Positions 55,401 to 62,837 of a DNA stretch of 64,000 nucleotides are shown here, piece after piece. Under the pieces are notes generated by a model. It saw nothing but the letters and a program-made list of their open reading frames with translations. It was not told the DNA's origin and searched no databases. The number at the start of each line of letters is the position of its first letter. The stretch's first letter is position 1. The DNA is from Limnobacter sp. Its GTDB lineage: Bacteria > Pseudomonadota > Gammaproteobacteria > Burkholderiales > Burkholderiaceae_B. The translations under genes and the position numbers were made by a program. The stretch lies in assembly GCA_029866125.1 (NCBI GenBank), contig JARWZZ010000010.1, positions 41,189 through 105,188 of the forward strand, in the 5' to 3' direction.

Positions 55401-55652
55401 GCGTAATTCCTCGCTGGTGTGCAAGGGCATGACTTGGCTCAACTCCGCCATCACTGCAAAAAGGTGGGGCTTATATACGGCCAAATTACATGTGCTTTGA
55501 AGCCAGTGGTCAGCTTGTGATTGTGCTGCATTTGTGTAAACCCACTGCTTTAGGTTCTCAGCGGTGCAGGCTTGAGTCGGGGAGGTCGATTCCGCAGATC
55601 GCGTTCCGTTCCCATACGGTCTGAGTCGTTCTAGAAAGGACTGAATTTGCAC
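52467..55652 (-). CDS. 1061-residue protein with OTU-like Cys/His pair, candidate type III effector
   Basis: No recognised family. GTG 55652 has AGAGGAAA upstream and lies one base after the stop of the NEL gene, so the two are translated together. There is no signal peptide. Residues 488-494 read DNECWLR, as in the DG(D/N)C-(L/F)-(F)-R-A site of OTU cysteine proteases, and near 706 LRQDHFMVQMPRG supplies a His in a short strand. Both are about 215 residues apart, as in larger OTU or papain-like folds. Between 370 and 415 is a Lys/Glu/Arg-rich coiled coil, and at about 735-750 a Ser-Thr-Asp repeat. Deubiquitinase or protease activity is inferred only from these sites; the rest is unassigned. 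Confidence 0.75.
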   Translation of the reverse strand: MQIQSFLERLRPYGNGTRSAESTSPTQACTAENLKQWVYTNAAQSQADHWLQSTCNLAVYKPHLFAVMAELSQVMPLHTSEELRLGPTLFQGGLGHSQTTGMPKLILNNGKVEVLDHDKAVLELLAALLNTETEAFRMQVKKDLESGRDLGCAQVDRLVQKLKTESRCTTIKSRTNAYALNNESVRYISQSQRQRSNNPTPEQALKYLIQNLLTVKRIGHESETESLPLVDINRGDTEDFSQGSESIYNRIPCKDPQQFDQGKHLHFDTFIPGVARTFEYLSNRDVQAGDCHWALEFEGCWVPISDINQVVDYVIGTARGHLEEFRNGGIVDENDLYPIELYISIAKIDKQTLHPLCIKACENKAHKVSLKMTTFEEAETLRKSKVEEAQRITRETKAAMEAERLSKAREFGLPDNTPGGAIILAAEGASPEIAKSSSSWCQRVDDGDHREIYSEIQSKLENTHQWRDMSSKNRKPEYLRRATGLPIDNECWLRAGWFSLLNQLPSPEYTTGKMNAMFGERWTEYEYLRLLPILLKAYQENPQQFCFHAEDRNKGLNNVGVYFRSGTPSVQVLQELGYSEDRGRLSTFDAESHMKFASSYILPAFRKERPLICLRADELKMSMGLQSSDTALLLHRAFGLECLVLEFSTEGGVTAQVSSQHGSAVDEYMKQCEAKGNTAPEFKKAELNRLIDYFADRPILILRQDHFMVQMPRGARYDPYVANAASSRPSSPMDISTDSSTDSSTDSSADNGVEESKAESPMDLTLEITSETENEGFYTPQGASSVSTERFSMFNSPALSPCAEALSQAECGFTSEVTSSPDGFKLNRISTQTGKEPWVGNALKNRSQLRPLLLPLLDENEQNQGRSIFCYTSPLGMRSPERSVQPPISALIRDLLWVGENPVFGDFELVGIELVEKQTSSNDCKHYEVHFRKKHGLDQGKLITVNLTESAPEFRNRYLTADQLMTNLEQLAENSDTPQDVMLSAQGLTRAPALAVAQQIQEFIKRNPNASHGQVNTELQRIIAAVKAGRGVKCLSKTEQIDALYELAAKLLRERQAAFWP
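53407..53454. repeat. 12-base tandem repeat in the 1061-residue gene
   Basis: Four copies of a 12-base unit (GTGCTGCTGTCT with small changes), coding for Asp-Ser-Ser-Thr repeats on the minus strand. In frame, so copy changes would not break the gene. Confidence 0.85.
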
Positions 55653-55653
55653 G

Positions 55654-56889
55654 TCAGTTTCCTCTCAAGAAGTAGTCGGGCATGCGCCCAGCTTCAATTA
55701 GAAAATTGGTCCTTTGATTGATCAAAAACTCACGTGCCTTCTGGCCCACAAACTCACGGGTCAATTCCTTCTTCTGAAGTGCTATTTTATTCGCTTCCTC
55801 TAAATACTTGCCTTCGTTGGAATGGAATTCACTGTTCGGGTTGGTACGATTGTCCTCCAGATCCTCTAAACTTTTGTGCGCTATTTCGGAAATTTTTGCG
55901 ATGTCATCTGCCAATTGGCGTTGACTTAAAACATGGCCAGCCCAAGGGTCCCATTGACTCAAGTAGTCGATAACTTCGACCCCGTCCTTTTCGCTCAGTC
56001 GTTGCTCGATTCGATCTCCTATGCGGGCAGCCACCTCTCGATTCATATTTCCGATGTCATTAAATGTCGGTGCTTGATGGCAGGTAGGCAGACCAAGCCT
56101 CTCTTGCAAAAAATACTCAGCATCCAAGTAATCGTGTACGTTCTGCTCGATATTTCTTCCACGCCCTTCTGTCAGATATTTCGTTGTTTCTTCACGGACC
56201 AGTGCGAGTTTGAAAAATGCCACTCCCAAATTGAACAAGTCATCTGGTGGTACTTCTCTGCTTTCCGCCAAGTGGTTCAAAAAACATTTGATGAAAATCT
56301 GTTCAAAAAAGTACGATCGTCTGTCGCCGCAGAACACTGCGCCATCAGCTGCGAGTGATTCGAGTTCGTTGGCTAAGTGGGAAGAGTTTGAACACTCTGC
56401 GTGGATAACCTTCAACTTATAGATATATTGATTTAACGCCTCACCATCGAGTGTTCGATCTTTGGTCAAGATGGGTTGGGTTATAAGTCGCCTAGTGGCC
56501 GCGAGTACGTTTCGGTTCTGATTGACGTAATCCACATAGTCATAGCCCTGCAAGTTTCGGGCTTCTTCAGGCACTGCAGGGTCATAATTGAATTGGATTC
56601 TGCCCCTTCCTGGCCGTGGCACTGTTACTATCTCAGCGTCGGTCTCAAGGCCAATCCGCAGTTCGTCGAGGGAGATTCTGGGGCAGTTGTTGTAGCGCTC
56701 TACAATCGCAGCGCGGATGGACTGAATGCCGCGCATCAAAGCATTTTGGGGCTCTGGGGGCACAATTCCCCGGCGTTGATGTCGTCTGGCACGATCCTCT
56801 CGCTGAGCCGCTTGGGCTGCTGGTGCTACACCTTGGGCCACTTCCTGCGCTGGCTGCTGCGCCTCGTTTCCACCTACACCTCTTAACAT
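55654..56889 (-). CDS. NEL-type E3 ubiquitin ligase-like protein, candidate type III effector
   Basis: 411 residues from ATG 56889 (GGAAAG six bases before; TTG 56907 is also in frame). The first 60 residues are Gln/Ala/Arg-rich and disordered. From about 145 the sequence follows the novel E3 ligase domain of IpaH/SspH effectors: ADGAVFCGDRRSYFFEQIF has the Cys-x-Asp catalytic motif (Cys about 187), then an LFNLGVAFFKLALVREETTKYL helix, HDYLDAEYFLQERLGLP, and VIDYLSQWDPWAGHV near 305-320. Established: NEL proteins are bacterial effectors that ubiquitinate host proteins and normally carry LRR repeats before the NEL; here no LRR is visible. That the domain is active is inference. A hrp-box-like promoter is 32 bases upstream. 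Confidence 0.72.
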   Translation of the reverse strand: MLRGVGGNEAQQPAQEVAQGVAPAAQAAQREDRARRHQRRGIVPPEPQNALMRGIQSIRAAIVERYNNCPRISLDELRIGLETDAEIVTVPRPGRGRIQFNYDPAVPEEARNLQGYDYVDYVNQNRNVLAATRRLITQPILTKDRTLDGEALNQYIYKLKVIHAECSNSSHLANELESLAADGAVFCGDRRSYFFEQIFIKCFLNHLAESREVPPDDLFNLGVAFFKLALVREETTKYLTEGRGRNIEQNVHDYLDAEYFLQERLGLPTCHQAPTFNDIGNMNREVAARIGDRIEQRLSEKDGVEVIDYLSQWDPWAGHVLSQRQLADDIAKISEIAHKSLEDLEDNRTNPNSEFHSNEGKYLEEANKIALQKKELTREFVGQKAREFLINQRTNFLIEAGRMPDYFLRGN

Positions 56890-56921
56890 TTCGGCTTTCC
56901 ATTGCAAATGGGTTAAAAGCC

Positions 56922-56949
56922 TATGTGGTGTGTGTAGGTGCTGCGTTCC
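56922..56949 (-). promoter_or_regulatory. hrp-box-like promoter (HrpL-class ECF sigma)
   Basis: Minus strand GGAACG, 15 bases, CCACATA: all invariant bases of GGAACC-N15/16-CCACNNA except the variable sixth. It is 32 bases before ATG 56889 and should drive the NEL gene and the 1061-residue gene as one operon. Confidence 0.65.
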
Positions 56950-57057
56950 TTATTTTATTCTGTTCTGCAGACCCAAGCTCGGGCCTGCATTCTTACTTAA
57001 CTACAGGCGTAGCCTTTAGCCTCAAAACCCTTCAAGCCATCTCTTTAACCCATCCCT

Positions 57058-58986
57058 TCAATCCAGCCCATAAGCCCAAGGCGCCTTCATCACTTTTCCT
57101 TCCGCCGCTTCACTCTTTGGTGCTTCAACAACCTCCCAAGCTTGGGCCTTGGCTTCCACCAACTGCACATCAAACTCCATCAATCGTTCAGCCCTAAAGC
57201 CCAATACCTTCACTCGGGTACCGGGGGCGACCTGTTTCAATGCCCGCTGGTAATTCACCTCCATCATTCTGCGGTCGGCCCATGCCACAAGCACATCACC
57301 CGCAGCAATTCCAGCATGATGGGCTGGGCTACCGTTGATTACGTTTTTTACCACCATCCCTTCTGGCTTAAATCCACCTTGCAATCCCACATACACTTTG
57401 TGTTCCTGTGTCTCAGGTTTCAGCTCAAATCCAAACACCTTCAAACTATCGTGCAAAGGCAATTCGGCGGTGGTTTCAGTCCACGCTTCCAACTCATCAC
57501 TTAAGTCTACGCCGGTGGCTTCCAACACCAAATCAGCCATGCCACCTTCTGGTACGCCCAGCATTTTTTTTCCATGCTTCTTCCACATCAAGCGCATCAC
57601 ATCATCTAGGCTGTGTGCACCCTCCGATTTTGAGCGGATTGCACTGTCCATACACAACGCCACCAGCGCACCTTTCGTGTAATAACTCACAATCGCATTG
57701 GGCGCATTTTCATCTTGGCGGTAATATTTGGTCCAAGCTTCAAACGAACTTTCCGCCACAGGCTGTACCCTGCTGCCCGGGTTTTTCAACACTTGCGATG
57801 CTGTCTTTCCAAGCGCTTTCAGGTAGGCCTTCTCCGTCATTTTGCCCGAGCGTGCCAGCATCACGTCGTCGTAATACGATGTAAAACCTTCAAACACCCA
57901 CAGCAATCGCGTGTAGTTTTCAGTCCGCAAGTCGTAGGGGGTAAATGCTGCGGGTTTCATCCGCTTCACATTCCATGAATGAAAATACTCATGGCTGCAC
58001 AAACCCAAAAACGTTTCATATCCTTCCGGCGCTTTTTCTACACCAGCTTGCGGCAGGTCTTTGCGGGAGCAAAGCAGGGCAGTGCTATTCCTGTGTTCCA
58101 GTCCGCCGTATCCGTCATGGGTTGCATGCAGCAAAAACCAATAGCCCTCAAAAGGGGCCTTCTCGGTTTTGGGTTCAAACAGTTTAATTTGTGCTTCGCA
58201 CACAGGCTTTAAGTCTGCGCAAATTCGGTCTAGGTCAAGGTCGTCGTCAGCGCCGTACACCGCGAAATAATGTGGCACGCCGCATGCCACAAAGCTGGAA
58301 GTTTGCAGTGCACCCATCTCTACAGGGTGGTCTATCAAAGCATCATAATTGTCGGCCGAAAATTCAAGTTTCCCGCCGGGCGGCAGCTTCGTACAACCAT
58401 GCTGCACATGGTCAGCTTTTTTTCCTTTTGACACTTTGAATAGTTTGGATTCAGTCACTGGCGCTGCTTCCACCCGGTCCAACCCTGTGGCCACCCACCA
58501 ATCTTCTGCGTTCAATCCTGTGGGTTTTCTTGACAATGAAGTTCCATTCACTGCAGGTCTTTGGATCGTCAGTTCAACACGTTCATCTTCCCAGCCCACT
58601 GGGCACAAAAACACGCTGGTGCCATTGAAGAATGCGTGCGTCTCATCCAAATGCGCCCCGCGCACAGACAAGTCCCACGCGTAAACACGCCAACTCAAAT
58701 CAAAGCTCAACTCGTCCTTGGCTTTGGCTTTGCACAGTACCGTCCACTCATCCTTGCAAGTTTTTGTCCACATGCATGGCTCGTCGTTTGCTTTGCATTC
58801 AAAGCTCACCAGGTTGCGAGAAAACTCACGGATCAAATAACTACCCGGTATCCAGCTTGGTAAACGCAACTTCAGCGCGCGCAAGCCTTCGGGCGTCAAC
58901 TCCAGTTTGCTGGCTTTTACCGTCAAACTCAGGTGAACGTCAAAGTAATGGCCCTGGGGGTCAGCAATCGACAAGAGGTAGTGCAA
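57058..58986 (-). CDS. M61 family glycyl aminopeptidase-like peptidase with PDZ domain
   Basis: 642 residues from TTG 58986, which has AAGGAG six bases upstream and gives the family start MHYLLSIADPQGHYFDVHLSL-like pattern; TTG 59001 would put the ribosome site inside the gene. HEYFHSWNVKRMKP carries the HExxH zinc site, GGLEHRNSTAL an upstream family motif, and LWVFEGFTSYYDD the third ligand Glu. The C-terminal 100 residues form a PDZ domain (HKVYVGLQGGFKPEGMVVKNV). Cytosolic, no signal. Sits in a run with the acuI-like gene. Confidence 0.9.
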   Translation of the reverse strand: MHYLLSIADPQGHYFDVHLSLTVKASKLELTPEGLRALKLRLPSWIPGSYLIREFSRNLVSFECKANDEPCMWTKTCKDEWTVLCKAKAKDELSFDLSWRVYAWDLSVRGAHLDETHAFFNGTSVFLCPVGWEDERVELTIQRPAVNGTSLSRKPTGLNAEDWWVATGLDRVEAAPVTESKLFKVSKGKKADHVQHGCTKLPPGGKLEFSADNYDALIDHPVEMGALQTSSFVACGVPHYFAVYGADDDLDLDRICADLKPVCEAQIKLFEPKTEKAPFEGYWFLLHATHDGYGGLEHRNSTALLCSRKDLPQAGVEKAPEGYETFLGLCSHEYFHSWNVKRMKPAAFTPYDLRTENYTRLLWVFEGFTSYYDDVMLARSGKMTEKAYLKALGKTASQVLKNPGSRVQPVAESSFEAWTKYYRQDENAPNAIVSYYTKGALVALCMDSAIRSKSEGAHSLDDVMRLMWKKHGKKMLGVPEGGMADLVLEATGVDLSDELEAWTETTAELPLHDSLKVFGFELKPETQEHKVYVGLQGGFKPEGMVVKNVINGSPAHHAGIAAGDVLVAWADRRMMEVNYQRALKQVAPGTRVKVLGFRAERLMEFDVQLVEAKAQAWEVVEAPKSEAAEGKVMKAPWAYGLD

Positions 58987-59001
58987 AGCCTGCTCCTTCA
59001 A

Positions 59002-59985
59002 TTAAATTTTCACCACCATCCTGCCGGTGTGCGTGCCCGCCATAATTTGGCTCGCACCCTCAATGGCCTCTTCCAAGGTAATGACCTTAGACAGGGTTTT
59101 TAACTTGTTCAAATCCAAGTCAGTTGCCAGGCGCGCCCAAGCTTCTTTGCGCACATGCAGCGGGGCCATCACGGAGTCCACACCACGCAGTGTTACGCCG
59201 CGCAAAATGAATGGGGCTACGCTGGAGGGCAAGTCCATGCCCTGCGCCAAACCGCAAGCGGCCACCGTGCCGCCATACTGAGTCTGCGCACAGGCATTCG
59301 CCAAGGTAAAGGATCCAACCGAGTCCACTACACCCGCCCAGCGTTCCTTCTGCAAAGGCTTGCCTTTTTCAGCCAACTCCGCACGATCAATCACCGCGCT
59401 TGCACCCAAGGATTTCAAAAACTCCGTTTGCTCAGGCTTACCACTGGCTGCCACCACGGTATAGCCCAACTTGCTTAGCAAACTGATGGCAACTGTGCCC
59501 ACGCCACCGGATGCACCCGTCACCAAAATCTCACCTTTTTCCGGTGTGACGCCACCTTTCTCCAAAGCCAGCACGCACAACATGGCAGTGTATCCAGCCG
59601 TGCCAATTGCCATGCATTGTTCCGCAGTCAATCCCGCAGGTTTGTGGATCAACCATTCGCCTTTCAACTTGGCCTTCTCAGCCAAACAGCCCCAGTGCGT
59701 TTCACCCACACCAAAGCCATTCAAAATCACTTCATCACCTTCTTGAAAGGCTTGATTGTTACTGCCAATCACCACGCCTGCGCCGTCAATACCAGCCACC
59801 ATTGGCCAAGTGCGCACCACCGGGGATTTGTTGCAAATCGCCAAGCCGTCTTTGTAATTCAAGGTGGAATGCGAAATTTTTACCAGCACATCACCCGCCT
59901 CGGGCAATTGTGATTCATCTAAATTTTCTATCCCGGCCTTGAAATTGCCATCCGCATCTTTTTGTAAAAATAATGCTTTAAACAT
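59002..59985 (-). CDS. acuI: Acrylyl-CoA reductase-like quinone oxidoreductase (YhdH/AcuI)
   Basis: 327 residues. AGIDGAGVV, NGFGVGETHWGCLAEKA, EILVTGASGGVGTVAISLLSKLGYTVVAASG (NADP Rossmann), and LPSSVAPFILRGVTLRGVDSVM are diagnostic of the YhdH/AcuI group of MDR reductases. They reduce acrylyl-CoA to propionyl-CoA in DMSP or propionate pathways. The enoyl-CoA hydratase at 62838 could join it. Symbol is a family assignment. Confidence 0.9.
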   Translation of the reverse strand: MFKALFLQKDADGNFKAGIENLDESQLPEAGDVLVKISHSTLNYKDGLAICNKSPVVRTWPMVAGIDGAGVVIGSNNQAFQEGDEVILNGFGVGETHWGCLAEKAKLKGEWLIHKPAGLTAEQCMAIGTAGYTAMLCVLALEKGGVTPEKGEILVTGASGGVGTVAISLLSKLGYTVVAASGKPEQTEFLKSLGASAVIDRAELAEKGKPLQKERWAGVVDSVGSFTLANACAQTQYGGTVAACGLAQGMDLPSSVAPFILRGVTLRGVDSVMAPLHVRKEAWARLATDLDLNKLKTLSKVITLEEAIEGASQIMAGTHTGRMVVKI

Positions 59986-60010
59986 TTTGTCTCCAATTTC
60001 TAAAAATTAT

Positions 60011-60493
60011 TTATGCAAACCAAGCCGTCAATGCCAAACCAACTGCCGCACCTGCAGACAACACATGCCTTAGGCGTAAGTAGTCAGAATAAACCCGCAT
60101 TGGGCCCAACATTTTTTGATCGACCACCCATGCTACGCCAATACACACAGTCAGCGCCCAAAGCGCCCACTGGATGGGTAGAAAACTCGCTGCCGCCCAA
60201 GCCATCAAAGCAGGACTTACACCCCACAACAAACCCATACTTTCAAATTTGCGCTCCGTCATTCCTGCCAGGTAGTTGGGGGTGTCTTGTCCCGCCAAAG
60301 CCAGCACAATGCCCCAATGCACCGCGCCTAAAAAAGACACTATGCTTACACCGTACATCAAATTCCAATGTGCAAGGGTACTGCCCAGGGGGGTTCCTGA
60401 ATTCAGCGCAGTCATCACGGCCAAGCCCACAAACGGAATCAAACCGCCTACACCCAACACCTCCATCCAGCGCGTCTTCAAACCAATCGCCAT
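60011..60493 (-). CDS. DUF3429 membrane protein
   Basis: 160 residues with about five hydrophobic segments. GLIPFVGLAVM, SFLGAVHWGIVLA and YSDYLRLRHVLS agree with DUF3429. No function known. Between the acuI-like and photolyase genes, all on the minus strand. Confidence 0.85.
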   Translation of the reverse strand: MAIGLKTRWMEVLGVGGLIPFVGLAVMTALNSGTPLGSTLAHWNLMYGVSIVSFLGAVHWGIVLALAGQDTPNYLAGMTERKFESMGLLWGVSPALMAWAAASFLPIQWALWALTVCIGVAWVVDQKMLGPMRVYSDYLRLRHVLSAGAAVGLALTAWFA

Positions 60494-60530
60494 ATTTTTT
60501 TACCTTTACTCACTATTCCATGTGGATTGA

Positions 60531-61874
60531 TTAACTTTGGTGCTCCAGCCCCAATGCAATCTCCAGACTACCAGCTCGACTTGTGGCTTTGGAATAAAAG
60601 CGCGAAAAACTCTGCTGGAACATTGAAGGGTTTGGCAAAATCGTTTCTACCCCTTGGCGTTCAACTGGCCAGCTGTTCAAAGCCTCCGCGTATGCGGGGT
60701 TCAAACATTCTTTCATTTTGATGATTCCTCCATGCGCGGCAAAATCTTTCAAAGTGTTTCTTACAGAGTTCAATCCCGCTTTTTCTACAACCCAAATCAA
60801 ATCGCAATGCTCAGCCATGCAGTCCATCACAAACTTCCAGCGGGCGTTCGACCATGGGAATTTCCTATGAAACTCCTCCAAAATCACACCCACTTTTAGC
60901 GAACCTCCATTTGACTGTTTGGTGTCAAACACAGCGCCACATGCTTTCAAATCCCAAGGGTGAATCAGCTGCATGCTCTTCACGCCACTTACCAACTCAT
61001 CAACTCCTAAATCAGCGGCAGAACATTCGCCTTTAACCCGTTTCGTTTTCAGCTCGCTTTTTTCAATCGATGCGCTTGTTTGTACACCATCTGCGTTGCT
61101 GACTCGTGCATCCATCCATGCCCCATAACCAACAAAAGTCTTGGGTACTTGAATGCCGACCGTGGGCGCGTTTTCCTCCGGTCCACAATCCCGCCCCGAA
61201 GCGGCCATTGCACCAAGCTCCGCATAATCGGTATCAATCACCGTGCCAGAGCAATCCAAGTGGCTTGCATACTTCTTCACATTCTCGGCATTAAACACAT
61301 AAGGCTTGTGGCTAAAGGTGCCAGCCACCCATTGCCAGCTCAAATGGTTGGAGGCCAAATCACCATCCAGCAAGTGGGCGTACATCCAATCAGCGCCAGT
61401 CCTCCAATGCACCTTCCGCAAATGCACCACATAAGAGGCCAGCCACATCCGCATGTGGTTGTGCAAATAACCCGTGCGGTACAAATGCTTCACCGCCTCA
61501 TCAATTGCCTGCACCCCGGTACGCGCCTCCAGCACATCCAAAGGCATCGCGTTGCCGTAACGGCCATTGAAAGTGGGGCGCCTGATGTCCTTCAATATGC
61601 CATCACCCAACTCACCATGCACATGTCGAAAAAACTCCCTCCAACCCAGCTCAAAAATCATCTTGTGCTCAAAGTCCAGTTCAAACTTTTTGCGCAATTC
61701 AATTGCAGCTTCCCTCGTGTCCAAAAATCCGTGCGTAATCCACGGGGACAAATAGGTTACCGCACCATCCAGAAAATTGCGGGTTTTCGCATAAGCATCG
61801 GGCACCACCAAGCTTAACTGAGCCAATGCTGCTTCCCGGCTTGCTACAAATGCCGGTTGCGTGATCCTCTTCAT
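60531..61874 (-). CDS. Photolyase/cryptochrome-like FAD-binding protein with displaced alpha/beta domain
   Basis: 447 residues. It opens directly with the photolyase helical part: TRNFLDGAVTYLSPWITHGFLDTREA, GWREFFRHVHGELG, YLHNHMRMWLASYVV, WMYAHLLDGDLASNHLSWQWVAGTF, all FAD-contact segments. The N-terminal alpha/beta antenna domain of class I photolyases is absent in front. About residues 310-440 at the C-terminus (HPWDLKACGAVFD, GVILEEFHRKFPWSNARWKF) read like an alpha/beta fold with the same kind of helices, so the order looks permuted. AAGGAAG precedes ATG. DNA repair or light sensing is likely; the layout is unusual. Confidence 0.8.
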   Translation of the reverse strand: MKRITQPAFVASREAALAQLSLVVPDAYAKTRNFLDGAVTYLSPWITHGFLDTREAAIELRKKFELDFEHKMIFELGWREFFRHVHGELGDGILKDIRRPTFNGRYGNAMPLDVLEARTGVQAIDEAVKHLYRTGYLHNHMRMWLASYVVHLRKVHWRTGADWMYAHLLDGDLASNHLSWQWVAGTFSHKPYVFNAENVKKYASHLDCSGTVIDTDYAELGAMAASGRDCGPEENAPTVGIQVPKTFVGYGAWMDARVSNADGVQTSASIEKSELKTKRVKGECSAADLGVDELVSGVKSMQLIHPWDLKACGAVFDTKQSNGGSLKVGVILEEFHRKFPWSNARWKFVMDCMAEHCDLIWVVEKAGLNSVRNTLKDFAAHGGIIKMKECLNPAYAEALNSWPVERQGVETILPNPSMFQQSFSRFYSKATSRAGSLEIALGLEHQS

Positions 61875-61907
61875 CGGTACTTCCTTGCTGCTATGTATTT
61901 CAATGAT

Positions 61908-62657
61908 CTACTTCACCAGCGGTCTGATATTTCTAAAACCGCCATCCACATTTAATGTTGTACCTGTTACCCGTGACGATTCATCTGACAACAACCACGC
62001 CATGGCCTCAGCCACTTCCTTCGGTGTGTTGATTCCCTGTAATGGGTACTGCTTCGCACTGGCAGCGCGCATCACATCACTTTTCAGAAAAGCCGAAGCA
62101 ATCGGGCTGTCCGTCAAACCAGGGGCCACCACATTCACCCGTATGCCCTCAGATGCACTCGTCGCCGCTGTGGATTTGGCCAAGCCTTCAAGCCCGCCTT
62201 TCGCAGCCGCAATGGCCTCATGGTTAGGCACCCCAAGCCCCGTCGCGCAGGTAGAAACCAACACAGCCGATCCACCATGTTGCTTGGCTTTGCAACCTTG
62301 CACAAAGCGCCGCAGGCCATACATCGCCGAAGTCAGGTTGACCGACATCACCTCATCCCACTGCGCATCCGTGGTTCGACCCAAAGGCGCCACCAAGATG
62401 GATCCCACACAGTGCGCGTAGCCCTCAATGCTCAAACCTAGGTCCTCAGCTTTAGCAAACGCAGCATTCACTGACTCACTGTTGGTGGCCTGCACCTCCA
62501 TCACATGCACGCCCGCATGGTTTCCTAGACTGGACTGCAAACTGTCCATATCCCGCCCAGCAGCGACCACCTCATAGCCACGCTCACGCATGAGTATCAC
62601 CAGTTCTTGGGCAATCGCACTTGTTGCACCCATCACAAATACAGCTCTAGTCATCAC
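61908..62657 (-). CDS. SDR family oxidoreductase lacking catalytic Tyr
   Basis: 249 residues. VFVMGATSAIAQEL is a variant of TGxxxGxG, VLVSTCATG holds the Ser, but the YxxxK motif reads IAAAK (NHEAIAAAKGG), with Ile in place of the Tyr. NVVAPGLTDSPI and RVTGTTLNVDGG are normal. This variant is found in a distinct SDR subgroup, so it may be a functional non-classical enzyme. Sits next to the photolyase gene; a flavin or carotenoid role is possible. GGAA lies just before the two ATG codons. Confidence 0.85.
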   Translation of the reverse strand: MMTRAVFVMGATSAIAQELVILMRERGYEVVAAGRDMDSLQSSLGNHAGVHVMEVQATNSESVNAAFAKAEDLGLSIEGYAHCVGSILVAPLGRTTDAQWDEVMSVNLTSAMYGLRRFVQGCKAKQHGGSAVLVSTCATGLGVPNHEAIAAAKGGLEGLAKSTAATSASEGIRVNVVAPGLTDSPIASAFLKSDVMRAASAKQYPLQGINTPKEVAEAMAWLLSDESSRVTGTTLNVDGGFRNIRPLVK

Positions 62658-62686
62658 AATTCCATCGGTTGATTGATTTGCGGATA

Positions 62687-62700
62687 TTTTGTCCTAGACA
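62687..62700 (+). promoter_or_regulatory. TTTTGTCCTAGACA motif, copy 3
   Basis: Thirteen of its bases (TTTGTCCTAGACA) are identical to the left part of the 52260-52274 palindrome. It lies 137 bases upstream of the enoyl-CoA hydratase and in the gap between two divergent genes. The final AA of the palindrome is GG here. Confidence 0.4.
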
Positions 62701-62837
62701 GGGTGTAATGTCACGAAATACCGCATCAATTTACAGGCCCCAATAATTAAGCCAAAGCATTGTCCGGTTAGACTTCATTGACTGTCATACTCAGCCAAAC
62801 ACACAATCAAACTCAATTGAACACAGGGAGACACCTC

